From: Winogradskya humida | GTDB lineage: Bacteria; Actinomycetota; Actinomycetes; Mycobacteriales; Micromonosporaceae | Direction: 5' to 3' | DNA: 64,000 bases | Assembly (NCBI RefSeq): GCF_016862215.1 | Contig: NZ_BOMN01000059.1 | Span: 1-64,000 of the forward strand | Part shown: positions 17,808 through 28,530 of the stretch, one piece after another | Layout: each line of letters begins with the position of its first letter | Position numbering within the stretch: the first letter of the stretch is position 1 | Notes under the pieces: model-generated | The model's database searches: none | Seen by the model: the letters and a program-made list of their open reading frames with translations, nothing else | Told to the model about the DNA's origin: nothing | Made by a program: the position numbers and the translations under genes

Positions 17808-18713
17808 TCACGGGCCCCACTCCGCGGAGCGTTCGCCGAGAGCCTCGGCGACGGCCTGGTTGATCGAGGGCAGCTGATGCAGGGACAGGCCGTCGAGCGC
17901 CGCGGGGTGCAGGTATGCGAGCCGGAGCACTTCGGCGGCCGTCTCATCGCCGACGAGGCCCGGCGCGAGAGCGGCGGATACCCGGACCCCCAACTCCGCA
18001 TCCGAGAGCCACTTCGTCGGCGTCACGCCCAGCTCGCCGAGCCCGAGGACCATCGACTCCCGATAACGCGGTGAACCCTGGCAAGCCTGCTCGGCGTGGT
18101 AGGCGGTGATCTCGTCGTGGTACCTGCGGAGGCTGGGGTGGGCGACGAGCAACGCCGTGGCGCTCGCAGCGGCTGCGCGCAATTCCTCCGGCTGACTTGG
18201 CGCGAGCAGCGTTGACAGCGGTGCGAAACACTCCGGGAGGAAGTCGAAGCAGTCCACTCGGGCCGCGGCGATCAACACCTGGCCAGGTGCGTCACCGGCA
18301 TCCCAGTCGAAGATCGACCGCTCCTGCCGCAGGAATTCGTCGAGCCATTCGTGCACGGCCGGGTCGTTGCGGCGGGCGGCGATGAGCCGCGCGCTGTCCA
18401 GGTCGTTGCCGGTGAGGGCGGAACGGATCACATCCCGGATCCACCACACCGCGGCGACCCGCAGGGTGGGATCGGACCCGCCGAAGTCGTCCGCGGTGAC
18501 GGCACTCACGAGGTGGCGCAGGCCGAGAACCGTTGCCGGGGTGATCCGCCCGCCGCAGTGGAGCGCTGTCCACAGGAACGTGTAGGGCTGCCACACCGCG
18601 CCGGGATGATCCTTGAGGTAGGTGTCTTCCCCGCCGCGCTGGAGCACGTCCAGCAACTCGTCGCCACCGCGCGCCGGTCCGTACGCGTGGAAGGCCCGGT
18701 CCCAGCTGCTCAT
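17808..18713 (-). CDS. Hypothetical helical protein
   Basis: A 301-residue protein I do not recognise. It is largely helical and reads like HEAT/ARM-type repeats (PATVLGLRHLVSAVTADDFG, LRVAAVWWIRDVIRSALTG, ELRAAAASATALLVAHPSLR). No signal peptide or catalytic motif is visible. ATG 18713 follows GGGAAAG; upstream in-frame sequence overlaps lexA and is rejected. It lies 58 bp downstream of lexA on the same strand and could be read through from it, which would make it part of the damage response, but that is only inference. Confidence 0.65.
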   Translation of the reverse strand: MSSWDRAFHAYGPARGGDELLDVLQRGGEDTYLKDHPGAVWQPYTFLWTALHCGGRITPATVLGLRHLVSAVTADDFGGSDPTLRVAAVWWIRDVIRSALTGNDLDSARLIAARRNDPAVHEWLDEFLRQERSIFDWDAGDAPGQVLIAAARVDCFDFLPECFAPLSTLLAPSQPEELRAAAASATALLVAHPSLRRYHDEITAYHAEQACQGSPRYRESMVLGLGELGVTPTKWLSDAELGVRVSAALAPGLVGDETAAEVLRLAYLHPAALDGLSLHQLPSINQAVAEALGERSAEWGP

Positions 18714-18771
18714 GCCCAACTTTCCCGCCGTACCCGGAGAATGCTCGTGCGGCGGGGCGGCCCGGTTGGTG

Positions 18772-19569
18772 TCAGATCCGGCGGAGGACGGCCACCACGC
18801 GGCCCATGACGACGGCGTCGTCACCGGGGATGGGGTCGAAGGAGGGGTTGGCGGGCATCAGCCAGACGTGGCCGTCCCGCTGGCGATAGCTCTTGACGGT
18901 GGCTTCGCCGTCGATCATGGCGGCCACTATGTCGCCCACGTTGGCGGAGGGCTGCTGGCGGACCACCACCCAGTCGCCGTTGCAGATGGCCGCGTCGATC
19001 ATCGAGTCGCCCTTGACCTCGAGCATGAAGACCTCGCCCTCGCCGACGAGCTCGCGGGGGAGGGGGAAGAAGTCCTCGACCGCCTGCTCGGCCAGGATCG
19101 GGCCACCGGCGGCGATGCGACCCAGCAGCGGCACGTAGGCCGGGGCCGGGCGGGCCGAGCGGAGGGTCTCGTCGTCGACCATCTCGCTGGGGGAGCGGAC
19201 GTCCACCGCGCGCGGCCGGTTGGGGTCGCGGCGCAGGAAGCCCTTCTTCTCGAGCTCCTTGAGCTGGTAGGCCACGCTCGACGGGGAGACCAGGCCGACC
19301 GCTTCGCCGATCTCACGGACGCTCGGCGGGTAGCCGTAGCGCTCCACCCAGTCCTTGATGAACTCCAGGATGCGGCGCTGGCGGGCCGTGAGGTCAGCCG
19401 TCACCACGTCGGGGAACTGGCTCACCACCGGTGTCACCGAACGCAACTGCGGCGCGTCGGCGCTGCGGGCCCGGGCCGGGGTCCGGCGGCGCAGGGCCGC
19501 CCGGTTGTTCGTCGCCTCGGGCTTCGAGTCCTTCTGCTGTTCCCGGCTCGTCCGGTCGTCGGTCGACAC
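18772..19569 (-). CDS. lexA: SOS repressor LexA
   Basis: A 265-residue LexA. After a 60-residue disordered N-terminal extension comes the winged helix-turn-helix (TARQRRILEFIKDWVERYGY, VREIGEAVGLVSPSSVAYQL), the self-cleavage site Ala-Gly in GRIAAGGPILA near residue 150, the catalytic Ser in KGDSMIDAA near 188 and Lys in EATVKSY near 226. It represses DNA-damage genes until RecA filaments trigger cleavage. The GTG at 19569 follows AAGGAGGG. It is divergent from the LysM gene, as in mycobacteria, with LexA-box-like sites between them. Confidence 0.96.
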   Translation of the reverse strand: MSTDDRTSREQQKDSKPEATNNRAALRRRTPARARSADAPQLRSVTPVVSQFPDVVTADLTARQRRILEFIKDWVERYGYPPSVREIGEAVGLVSPSSVAYQLKELEKKGFLRRDPNRPRAVDVRSPSEMVDDETLRSARPAPAYVPLLGRIAAGGPILAEQAVEDFFPLPRELVGEGEVFMLEVKGDSMIDAAICNGDWVVVRQQPSANVGDIVAAMIDGEATVKSYRQRDGHVWLMPANPSFDPIPGDDAVVMGRVVAVLRRI

Positions 19570-19702
19570 GTCGGCCCTCCTTGTCGGCCAGTGCCCTCTC
19601 GGACACGTGGTGCGCTCGCGGAGCCGGACATCTGCCGTGGGGATGACGTATGTCCGGCTGACCCCTCTTGAAGCAGAACCGTACTTGCGCGGTACGACAT
19701 AT

Positions 19703-19718
19703 TCAAACATCTGTACGA
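19703..19718. promoter_or_regulatory. Candidate LexA box proximal to lexA
   Basis: TCAAAC-ATCT-GTACGA matches the actinobacterial SOS box TCGAAC-N4-GTTCGA at 10 of 12 defined bases. It lies 134 bp upstream of the lexA start and would give autorepression. A weaker relative is at 19755-19770. Confidence 0.5.
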
Positions 19719-19778
19719 CATTCTCCCGGCGTGTCGCCCTGAAGTGCTCGACTTCCGTACGCCTGTTCTGATAGACCG

Positions 19779-19810
19779 TCGTACGGGCGTTCGATCGAAC
19801 GCCCGTACGA
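19779..19810. promoter_or_regulatory. Two back-to-back LexA boxes in a 32-bp palindrome
   Basis: The 32 bp are perfectly palindromic about 19794/19795. Each half is itself a near-palindromic SOS box: TCGTAC-GGGC-GTTCGA (19779-19794) and TCGAAC-GCCC-GTACGA (19795-19810), each with one mismatch to TCGAAC-N4-GTTCGA. The site ends 28 bp before the LysM start codon, so it should control that gene tightly. Confidence 0.7.
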
Positions 19811-19838
19811 GAGAAGTATGCGATGAAAGGAATATGCC

Positions 19839-20162
19839 GTGGTAGCAACCGGTGTGCGCTCGGGCCGCCCCGCCCCGCTGCGGTTGACGCGGCGGGGACG
19901 TGTCGCCGTTCTGGCTTTCTTCGTGCTTCTGGCTTCCTTGGCCAGTGCAGTGCTGTGGACCACAGCCTCGCGCGCCGACGAAACGCCCGCCGGACCCGCC
20001 GTGTCGGTGGTGGTCCAGCCGGGCGACTCGCTGTGGTCGATCGCCGACCGGATGGTCCCGGAGCGCTCGCCGCAGCAGGTGGTCCCTGAGATCCGCGATC
20101 TGAACGGGATCGACAGTGCGTACATCTATGCCGGCCAGACCCTGGCGGTCCCGAGCCGCTGA
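19839..20162 (+). CDS. LysM-domain membrane protein, likely SOS-induced (ChiZ/Rv2719c-like)
   Basis: A 107-residue protein with a basic N-terminus, one membrane segment at about residues 23-42 (VAVLAFFVLLASLASAVLW) and a LysM domain (VVQPGDSLWSIADRM ... YIYAGQTLAVPS) that binds peptidoglycan. The GTG at 19839 follows GAAAGGAA. The divergent position next to lexA and before nrdR is the place of Rv2719c (ChiZ) of M. tuberculosis, a damage-induced cell-division inhibitor with a membrane segment and LysM. The stacked LexA boxes upstream support the same role. It is shorter than ChiZ. Confidence 0.85.
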   Translation: MVATGVRSGRPAPLRLTRRGRVAVLAFFVLLASLASAVLWTTASRADETPAGPAVSVVVQPGDSLWSIADRMVPERSPQQVVPEIRDLNGIDSAYIYAGQTLAVPSR

Positions 20163-20492
20163 GGGTTCGCCCCGCGGGCGCTCGGCGTGGTGGGTAGTGG
20201 CGGCGACCGGGGTGAGTAGTCGGGATCACCTGTCGTCGGTGGCGTGGTGGTGGGGGTGCTGTGGTGTCCGGGGGCTGCCGGCAGGGGTGGAGAGCAGGCC
20301 GTTGACCGGTCGGGGCATTCATGGATATGAGGGTCCGGGCGTGGTGGGTTTACCCCGTCGCGTGACCTTGATCAACTGGTTTCGGTGCTGGCCGTGACCG
20401 GTGCGGCACCCGGCGTGTTGAGGTAGAAAATACGGCGCGCCGAACCGTCGGTGAACTTGCGTCGGCGTCCGCAGCGGCATAACGTCAACCCC

Positions 20493-20506
20493 AACATCTA
20501 GTAGTT
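20493..20506. promoter_or_regulatory. Candidate NrdR box
   Basis: AACATCTAGTAGTT is an imperfect palindrome (5 of 7 base pairs) resembling NrdR boxes with a central TCTAG-like core. A weaker partner, CCACAGGTTGGG, is centred 30 bp away, near the roughly three-turn spacing usual for paired NrdR boxes. Assignment rests on position before nrdR and on shape. Confidence 0.4.
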
Positions 20507-20520
20507 ACAAGGGTGTAAGT

Positions 20521-20571
20521 CATCCACAGGTTGGGGTCTGGCCCCCACGTCGTCCACAGATTCGTCCACAG
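20521..20571. promoter_or_regulatory. Three DnaA-box-like sites
   Basis: TCATCCACA (20521 region), TCGTCCACA (ending 20558) and TCGTCCACA (ending 20570) each end in TCCACAG and differ by one or two bases from the actinobacterial DnaA box TTGTCCACA. All three have the same orientation within 50 bp. Confidence 0.45.
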
Positions 20572-20691
20572 GTCCGAGGCGGAAATTGATCACCTCGGAG
20601 CTGCGTGTTGGCGTGTCCGGGCGGCGGGGAGACCGCGGGCAACTTCCTCTGGTGATCAGTGCTCTGAAGCTCTGGCGACAGGAGGATTACG

Positions 20692-21222
20692 GTGCGGTGC
20701 CCGTACTGCCGGCACGCGGACTCCCGCGTGGTCGACTCGCGTGAGGCCGACGACGGTCAGTTGATCCGTCGCCGTCGGTCGTGCCCCGAGTGCGGCAAGC
20801 GGTTCACCACCGTCGAGGAGGCCGTCCTCGCCGTGGTCAAGCGCAGCGGAGTCACCGAGCCCTTCAGCCGGACGAAGATCATGAGCGGGGTGCGCAAGGC
20901 CTGCCAGGGCCGGCCCGTCGACGAGGACTCGATCGCGCTGCTCGCGCAGAAGGTCGAGGAGACCGTGCGGGCCAAGGGTGCGGCCGAGGTGCCCAGTCAC
21001 GACGTGGGCCTGGCGATCCTGCTTCCGCTTCGTGAGCTCGACCAGGTGGCCTATCTGCGCTTCGCGAGCGTCTACAAGTCGTTCGACTCGCTCGACGAGT
21101 TCGAGCGGGAGATCTCCGAGCTGCGAGAGGCCGCCACGAGCCGGGAGGCGGCCGCCCGGCACGTGGTCACCACCAGGCCCTCCGGCGGCAGGGCACCGAA
21201 GATCAGCGACAGGTCGCCCTAG
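20692..21222 (+). CDS. nrdR: Ribonucleotide reductase regulator NrdR
   Basis: A 176-residue repressor of ribonucleotide reductase genes. An N-terminal zinc ribbon uses Cys3, Cys6, Cys31 and Cys34 (RCPYCRH, SCPECGKRF), followed by an ATP-cone domain (residues about 49-139: VVKRSGVTEPFSRTKIMSGV) that senses ATP/dATP. The C-terminus has about 25 extra residues. The GTG at 20692 is six bases after GGAGG. It precedes nrdJ, the gene it is expected to control. Confidence 0.96.
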   Translation: MRCPYCRHADSRVVDSREADDGQLIRRRRSCPECGKRFTTVEEAVLAVVKRSGVTEPFSRTKIMSGVRKACQGRPVDEDSIALLAQKVEETVRAKGAAEVPSHDVGLAILLPLRELDQVAYLRFASVYKSFDSLDEFEREISELREAATSREAAARHVVTTRPSGGRAPKISDRSP

Positions 21223-21567
21223 GCCGGCACCACCACGCCGGGCGAGGCGGCACGGCGAGCACCAGCGGCGCGCGCAGACACCATCAGTGTGCGCCGGCCG
21301 AAGCGCGTGGGGCTAGGAAAAGCGCAGCGCCGAAGCAAAACCCGTGGGAGGGCAAGTAACCGCGGGCGTATCACCTGGGACTGCAACACCGGCGCGAGTA
21401 CTGCACCGCCGCCACGGGGCGCCGCGCGTACCGGTGCGCTTTCGGGCGTACCGGCAGAGGGGTTTTGCCCCGAAACGGCTGGGAATGGAAGCACGGCCCG
21501 GGAGGCCGCGCTGTCGGAAAGTGGATCGCGGTGGGGAAGCCGTGATCGTTCGAGGGGGAGCACGCAC
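21223..21567 (+). promoter_or_regulatory. 345-base structured leader of nrdJ
   Basis: No plausible gene fits this gap; the in-frame extension of nrdJ upstream of 21568 is Arg/Ser/Pro-rich and lacks a ribosome site. Hairpins are visible: CGGTGCG/CGTACCG near 21432-21453, and GGGG-TTTTG-CCCC near 21459-21471. The ribosome site GAGGGGGAG is at 21552-21560. A structured cis-regulatory RNA is possible; I cannot match it to a cobalamin riboswitch. Confidence 0.4.
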
Positions 21568-24462
<2,895 letters not shown>

Positions 24463-24533
24463 AAAATGACCGTTCTGGGGCGTCCCCTCCAGGGGCGTCC
24501 TGAGACCCAGAAGATGCTGCACGCTTGATAAAT

Positions 24534-24575
24534 CGGGAAGTCCCCCGGACCTGTCGCGGTCCGGGGGACTTTCCG
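24534..24575 (+). terminator. Terminator of nrdJ, 18-bp stem
   Basis: Arms 24534-24551 and 24558-24575 pair with a single mismatch around the loop TGTCGC; the core is AAGTCCCCCGGACC. It is 70 bp after the nrdJ stop. The remaining DNA up to 24734 shows nothing I can name. Confidence 0.8.
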
Positions 24576-24734
24576 TTGGTACACGACGTGGACTCGACCG
24601 GGGTCCGCGAGACCCCGGCACCTGTCCGGAGCAGGACCCGAGCCCGTGCCACGCCCCGTCAAGGCACCACGATGCCAGCCGCGCCTCGTGCCCAGCGTCC
24701 AGCGGCGGATGAGCCGGGGGATCGGTGAGGAGAC

Positions 24735-25424
24735 TCACCAGCGGAGGTCATTGCCCTCCAAGGAGAGATAGCGCGGCGAGGTGGTGTCGGAGCTGTCCAG
24801 GAGTTGACCGAGCCGGATGGCAGCCTCGCGGGGCGACGTGTCCGCGTCGCCCGCTCCCATGGCAGTGGTGAGGCTGCCCGGATGGACAGCCCAGCACCGT
24901 ACGCGACCGGCGAGTTCCTGGGCGAGGGCGATTGTCAGCATGTTCTGAGCAGCCTTGGAGATGCGGTACGCGTAGCTGGTCCGTCGGACGGCGAAGTCGC
25001 CTGCGGCCTGCGCAGCCAGCGAGCCGAGCCGGGACGACACGTTGATGATCAGCGGCGCGGGCGCGGCCAGGAGCATCGGTAGCAGGGCCTGGGTGAGACG
25101 CATCGGGCCCGCGACATTGACATCGACGGCGTCCAGGATCGTCTGCGGGTCGCAGTCCTCGAGTGGGCAGGCCGACGCTCCGATGCCGGCATTGTTGATC
25201 AGCGCGTCGACCGGCCGTCCGTGGACAACCGCCAGAAGGGCCTCGCTCACCGGATCCCGGACGTCCTGCAGAACAGGTTCAACGCCGGCCCGCTTGATCG
25301 ACACTGCTGCGGACTCTGTACGGACACAGGCCACGACGTTCCAACTCTGATCGGCGAGATATCTGGTCAGGGCCGCACCGAGCCCTCGGCTGCTGCCGGT
25401 GACCACTGCCAACCGGGTGGTCAC
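24735..25424 (-). CDS. Short-chain dehydrogenase/reductase
   Basis: A 229-residue classical SDR. The NAD(P) motif TGSSRGLG is near residue 9, the NNAGIG motif in the middle, catalytic Ser in INVSSRLG and the Tyr-x-x-x-Lys pair in YAYRISKAA, then PGSLTTAMG. GTG 25424 overlaps the methyltransferase stop by four bases (GTGA), so both are translated from one transcript. The substrate is unknown; the pairing suggests a two-step modification of a small molecule. Confidence 0.88.
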   Translation of the reverse strand: MTTRLAVVTGSSRGLGAALTRYLADQSWNVVACVRTESAAVSIKRAGVEPVLQDVRDPVSEALLAVVHGRPVDALINNAGIGASACPLEDCDPQTILDAVDVNVAGPMRLTQALLPMLLAAPAPLIINVSSRLGSLAAQAAGDFAVRRTSYAYRISKAAQNMLTIALAQELAGRVRCWAVHPGSLTTAMGAGDADTSPREAAIRLGQLLDSSDTTSPRYLSLEGNDLRW

Positions 25425-26152
25425 CGGAGTACGAGCAGGTCGAGGGCGTCGACGACCGGGCCGGACTCGGTTCGTGCGGCCTCCTGAAGACGGGCTACAC
25501 CCGCGGCATAGGCTTGATCGCTGATCAACTGCAGGGGCGTATGCGCATCGCGCTGCAGGCCGGCGGCGGCATCGGCCACGGAGGGGGCGGTCACTTGTGG
25601 GACCGGTTCGCAGCCGGTTGCCGTGAAGCCGGCGGTGGCGAACGCCGCCTCGACGTCGGGGATGCTCGGGTAGCGGTCCAGCACGGCGACGGCTTCCGGG
25701 AACCATCGGAACAGGTTGATCGCTTCGTGCCGGCCGGCGAACGCGGAGCGGATCAGCACCGGCGCGCCCGGCTTCAGTACCCGCCGGATCTCGCGGGCGG
25801 CGGCTTCCAGGTCGGGAACGTGATGAATCACGGTGGAGAGCCAGACCCCGTCGAGACTCGCATCCGGGAACGGGATGTCGTCGGCGGCACCGGCGGAGAC
25901 CGGTTGAAACATCGACCGCTCACGCATCGCTGCCGAAGGCTCGACGGCCAGGACGGCGATGCCGGGCCACCAGGTGCGGAATGCCCGCGCCCAGCTGCCG
26001 GTGCCGCACCCGAGGTCGAGCAGGCGCACCCCGGGTCGGGGCTCGAAGTGCCGCCCGATCGCGGCGCGCCAGGTAGCGAGGTCATCGTCCCGCAGGTGAC
26101 GGGTCTCCTCGAACGCCGCTGTGTCCACTCTGTCGTACGCGATAAGTGCCAT
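25421..26152 (-). CDS. Class I SAM-dependent methyltransferase
   Basis: A 243-residue methyltransferase with the SAM motif I LLDLGCGTGSWAR, the acidic loop (LAVEPSAAM) and the PFPDASLDGVWLSTVIHHV region typical of UbiE/COQ5-like enzymes. I prefer ATG 26152, which opens MALIAYDRVDTAAF; GTG 26200 would add 16 residues, and neither has a clear ribosome site. It is the first gene of a two-gene unit with the SDR. The substrate is not evident. Confidence 0.8.
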   Translation of the reverse strand: MALIAYDRVDTAAFEETRHLRDDDLATWRAAIGRHFEPRPGVRLLDLGCGTGSWARAFRTWWPGIAVLAVEPSAAMRERSMFQPVSAGAADDIPFPDASLDGVWLSTVIHHVPDLEAAAREIRRVLKPGAPVLIRSAFAGRHEAINLFRWFPEAVAVLDRYPSIPDVEAAFATAGFTATGCEPVPQVTAPSVADAAAGLQRDAHTPLQLISDQAYAAGVARLQEAARTESGPVVDALDLLVLR

Positions 26153-26294
26153 GCGCCGACCCAACCTGGCCGACCGCGCGGCAGGCAAGAGGTAGTGCAC
26201 CGGTTCACATCGATCGAAGTCTTTCGCCGGTCTCGCCCACGCTGCCTACGGCACTGATGGTTTCGACCTGGTGCTGATACTGGGCGGGAGGCGC

Positions 26295-26327
26295 CTGAGG
26301 GGCCCCACGGTTGCGGAGCCCCCTCAG
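26295..26327. terminator. Candidate terminator
   Basis: CTGAGGGG (26295-26302) pairs with CCCCTCAG (26320-26327), with flanking GAGG/CCTC able to extend the stem. It lies just after the stop of the minus-strand gene at 26331. Confidence 0.5.
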
Positions 26328-26330
26328 CCT

Positions 26331-26861
26331 CTATGCGGTCCAAGCGGGGTCGCGGCCGGTGAGGCCGAGGATGCGGTCGAGGGGTGGGGCGTCGGCGGGG
26401 ATGGGGATTTCTTTGCCGTAGGCCTCCATCTGGCGGCCGAGTTCGGCGGTTTTCGCGACGTCTTCGAGGAGGAAGTCGAGCACCCCGGGCGCCCATTGTG
26501 GGTGCTGACCGGTCGCCGTGGCTACGTCCCAGCCGTGGACGACGACTTCGCCGATGGCCATGCCGCCGACCATCGGGGCCGGCATCGGGGCATTGCCCAT
26601 GGAGATTTCGCCCTCCCACGACTTGGGGTCGGAGTAGACGGTGCCCAGGATGGCGTAGCGGTCCTCGAGGCTTTCCGGGGGCTCGGATGTCACCCCGGCG
26701 GCTGAGGACAGCCAGGTGGCGGTGCCGGCCATGTGGTCCAGTAATTGGCGTACGGTGAAATTGCCGCACGGGGTGGGGAGGTCGAGCTGGTCGGGGCGGA
26801 CGGCCTTGACCACCGCGATTGTGGGTTCCAGGGCCGGCGTGACGAGCTCATGTGCTGACAT
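26331..26861 (-). CDS. DinB-like/maleylpyruvate isomerase-type metal-binding protein (TIGR03086-like)
   Basis: A 176-residue four-helix protein of the mycothiol-dependent DinB-like superfamily. Helix one carries DLPTPCGNFTVRQLLDHMAG, with the first metal histidine, and the later helix has GEVVVHGWDVATATGQ with the second histidine. Such proteins are thought to use divalent metal and, in actinomycetes, mycothiol, for isomerase or transferase reactions; the substrate is unknown. ATG 26861 opens MSAHELVTP. It is divergent from the PNGase A-like gene, with 94 bp between starts. Confidence 0.8.
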   Translation of the reverse strand: MSAHELVTPALEPTIAVVKAVRPDQLDLPTPCGNFTVRQLLDHMAGTATWLSSAAGVTSEPPESLEDRYAILGTVYSDPKSWEGEISMGNAPMPAPMVGGMAIGEVVVHGWDVATATGQHPQWAPGVLDFLLEDVAKTAELGRQMEAYGKEIPIPADAPPLDRILGLTGRDPAWTA

Positions 26862-26955
26862 GACTACTGACCATAGGCCGCTTCGGTGCTCAGGTGTGGG
26901 ACCGGTTTGACAAGATCGAAACACGCTATCGGTCAATATTTGCGATGCTGGATGG

Positions 26956-28452
26956 GTGCAGATTCTCGCAGCCGCCGCCGCGGTGCTCACCCTGATCAGC
27001 GGTCCCACCCCGCCCGCCGAGTTCGGCAGCGACTGGGACGACCCCGTGACGGCGGCCCCGCCCGTGACCGCCCCGCATGCCCCCAGCTGCTCGACGACGA
27101 TTGTGGATACCGAATTCCGGGACTTCACGCCGTACCGGTCGAATTATTCTCCGTCTTGTGCCGGGCCCTGGCAGAAAGTGGTGCTGCGCCTGGATGGTGC
27201 GGTCGCGGGGCGGCAATATGACCGCCTCGGCTATCTGACGGTCGGCGGGGTGACCATCTTCAAGACCTCGACTCCCGAGCCTTCGCCGGACGGAATCACC
27301 TGGTCGGTGGAGAAGGACATCACGCAGTACGCGTCGCTGCTCGCCAAGCCGCAACCGATCGAAATGCTCATCGGGAACGTCGTCGACGGCACCTACACGG
27401 GCGTGCTCGACGTGACGGTGAAGCTGACTTTCTATCGGGGTGCGTCCGGTGACCGGCCGGATGTGCTCCCGATCAGCCAGGCCATTCCCCGCAACACCGA
27501 AAAGCTGTTCGCCGACGTGTATGCGACGGGGTCCGGTGGTGGTTGCGAGGAATTCTGGTATCAGACCGTTCCGGACGGGATCCCGTACTCCTGCCCCGCG
27601 GACAACGGCCCGTATCGCGAAGTTCAGATCACCATCGACGGCCGGCTGGCGGGCATTGCCGCACCGTATCCGCACATCTACACCGGTGGATGGTCAAACC
27701 CGTTCCTCTGGTACGTCCTGCCGGCGCCCCGCGCATTCGACATCCAGCCCATCCGCTATGACCTGACACCTTTCGCCGGTCTGCTCACCGACGGTAAAGC
27801 GCACGACATCAAGGTGGACGTGGTCGGTGTACCCGAAGGCCAGTCCGGGTGGGACGTCCCGACGGCGCTGCTCGCCTGGCGGGACAAACACGCCACGCAG
27901 GTCACCGGCGGCCTGCTGAGCAGCACGTCGTCGCCGCTGCGCAACACCTCGGTCTACACCGAACCCACCCTGAAGACCACCGGTGGCCATTCGCTCACAG
28001 TCAGTGGTTACCTCAACACCTCACACGGCCGCGTCACCACGACGGTCGGCCGCACGGTCGCGAACACCAGCACGCACACCTGGAACGCCGACGAAACCAA
28101 CGATGCGCTCCGCGCGATCTGGACCGACACCACCAGCACCACCATCAAAGCGGGCCGCTCCAGGCCGTCCACCACAACAACCAGCCGTCAGTACGCCCTG
28201 AGCGGCGCGATCACCATCGATGAGAACGACCGCCTGACCACCACGATCTCGCTCACCGACGCAGCGACAACCCCCGCCACCCGCCTCCTCGACACCTACG
28301 AGGGCACCGCCTCCTGGCTCCTCAACGTCCCCCGCGACCAGCGCCACGCCACCGGCACCTCCACCGAGCGCTACCGCCTGTGGCAGCCCGGACCCGACTA
28401 CGACCACACCATCACGGCGGTGAACGGCACGATCACCGCCGACCGTCACTGA
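26956..28452 (+). CDS. Secreted PNGase A-like protein
   Basis: A 498-residue protein of the peptide-N4-(N-acetyl-beta-glucosaminyl)asparagine amidase A family. After a short signal peptide (residues 1-15) there are two beta-rich jelly-roll-like domains; the family signature appears in RNTEKLFADVYATGSGGGC, EEFWYQTVPD, NGPYREVQITIDGRLAGIA, PHIYTGGWSNPFLW and YDLTPFAGLLTDGKAHDIKV. Family members release N-glycans from glycoproteins. The GTG at 26956 is the only start that gives a signal peptide. The last 150 residues are Thr-rich. It is probably secreted to process eukaryotic glycoproteins. Confidence 0.85.
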   Translation: MQILAAAAAVLTLISGPTPPAEFGSDWDDPVTAAPPVTAPHAPSCSTTIVDTEFRDFTPYRSNYSPSCAGPWQKVVLRLDGAVAGRQYDRLGYLTVGGVTIFKTSTPEPSPDGITWSVEKDITQYASLLAKPQPIEMLIGNVVDGTYTGVLDVTVKLTFYRGASGDRPDVLPISQAIPRNTEKLFADVYATGSGGGCEEFWYQTVPDGIPYSCPADNGPYREVQITIDGRLAGIAAPYPHIYTGGWSNPFLWYVLPAPRAFDIQPIRYDLTPFAGLLTDGKAHDIKVDVVGVPEGQSGWDVPTALLAWRDKHATQVTGGLLSSTSSPLRNTSVYTEPTLKTTGGHSLTVSGYLNTSHGRVTTTVGRTVANTSTHTWNADETNDALRAIWTDTTSTTIKAGRSRPSTTTTSRQYALSGAITIDENDRLTTTISLTDAATTPATRLLDTYEGTASWLLNVPRDQRHATGTSTERYRLWQPGPDYDHTITAVNGTITADRH

Positions 28453-28530
28453 CGCTTTTATCGGCGTTTCTACTCCGGCCCGCTCGGGATTGCTTTCTCT
28501 CCCGGGCGGGCTTGTCCGCGTTTTCTCTCC

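Larger units (their letters stand above)
20163..20691. other. 529-bp regulatory intergenic region before nrdR
   Basis: No gene is visible here. The left 300 bp show nothing definite. The right part holds a candidate NrdR box, three DnaA-box-like sequences and the nrdR ribosome site GGAGG (20681-20685), so it is probably the promoter region of nrdR-nrdJ. Confidence 0.6.

Noticed and set aside
21300..21480. Cobalamin riboswitch before nrdJ
   Set aside because: I could not find the conserved B12-box or core; a repressing B12 switch would also make little sense for a B12-dependent enzyme.
21289..21567. N-terminal extension of NrdJ by 93 residues
   Set aside because: Low complexity and no ribosome site; ATG 21568 has a strong one.
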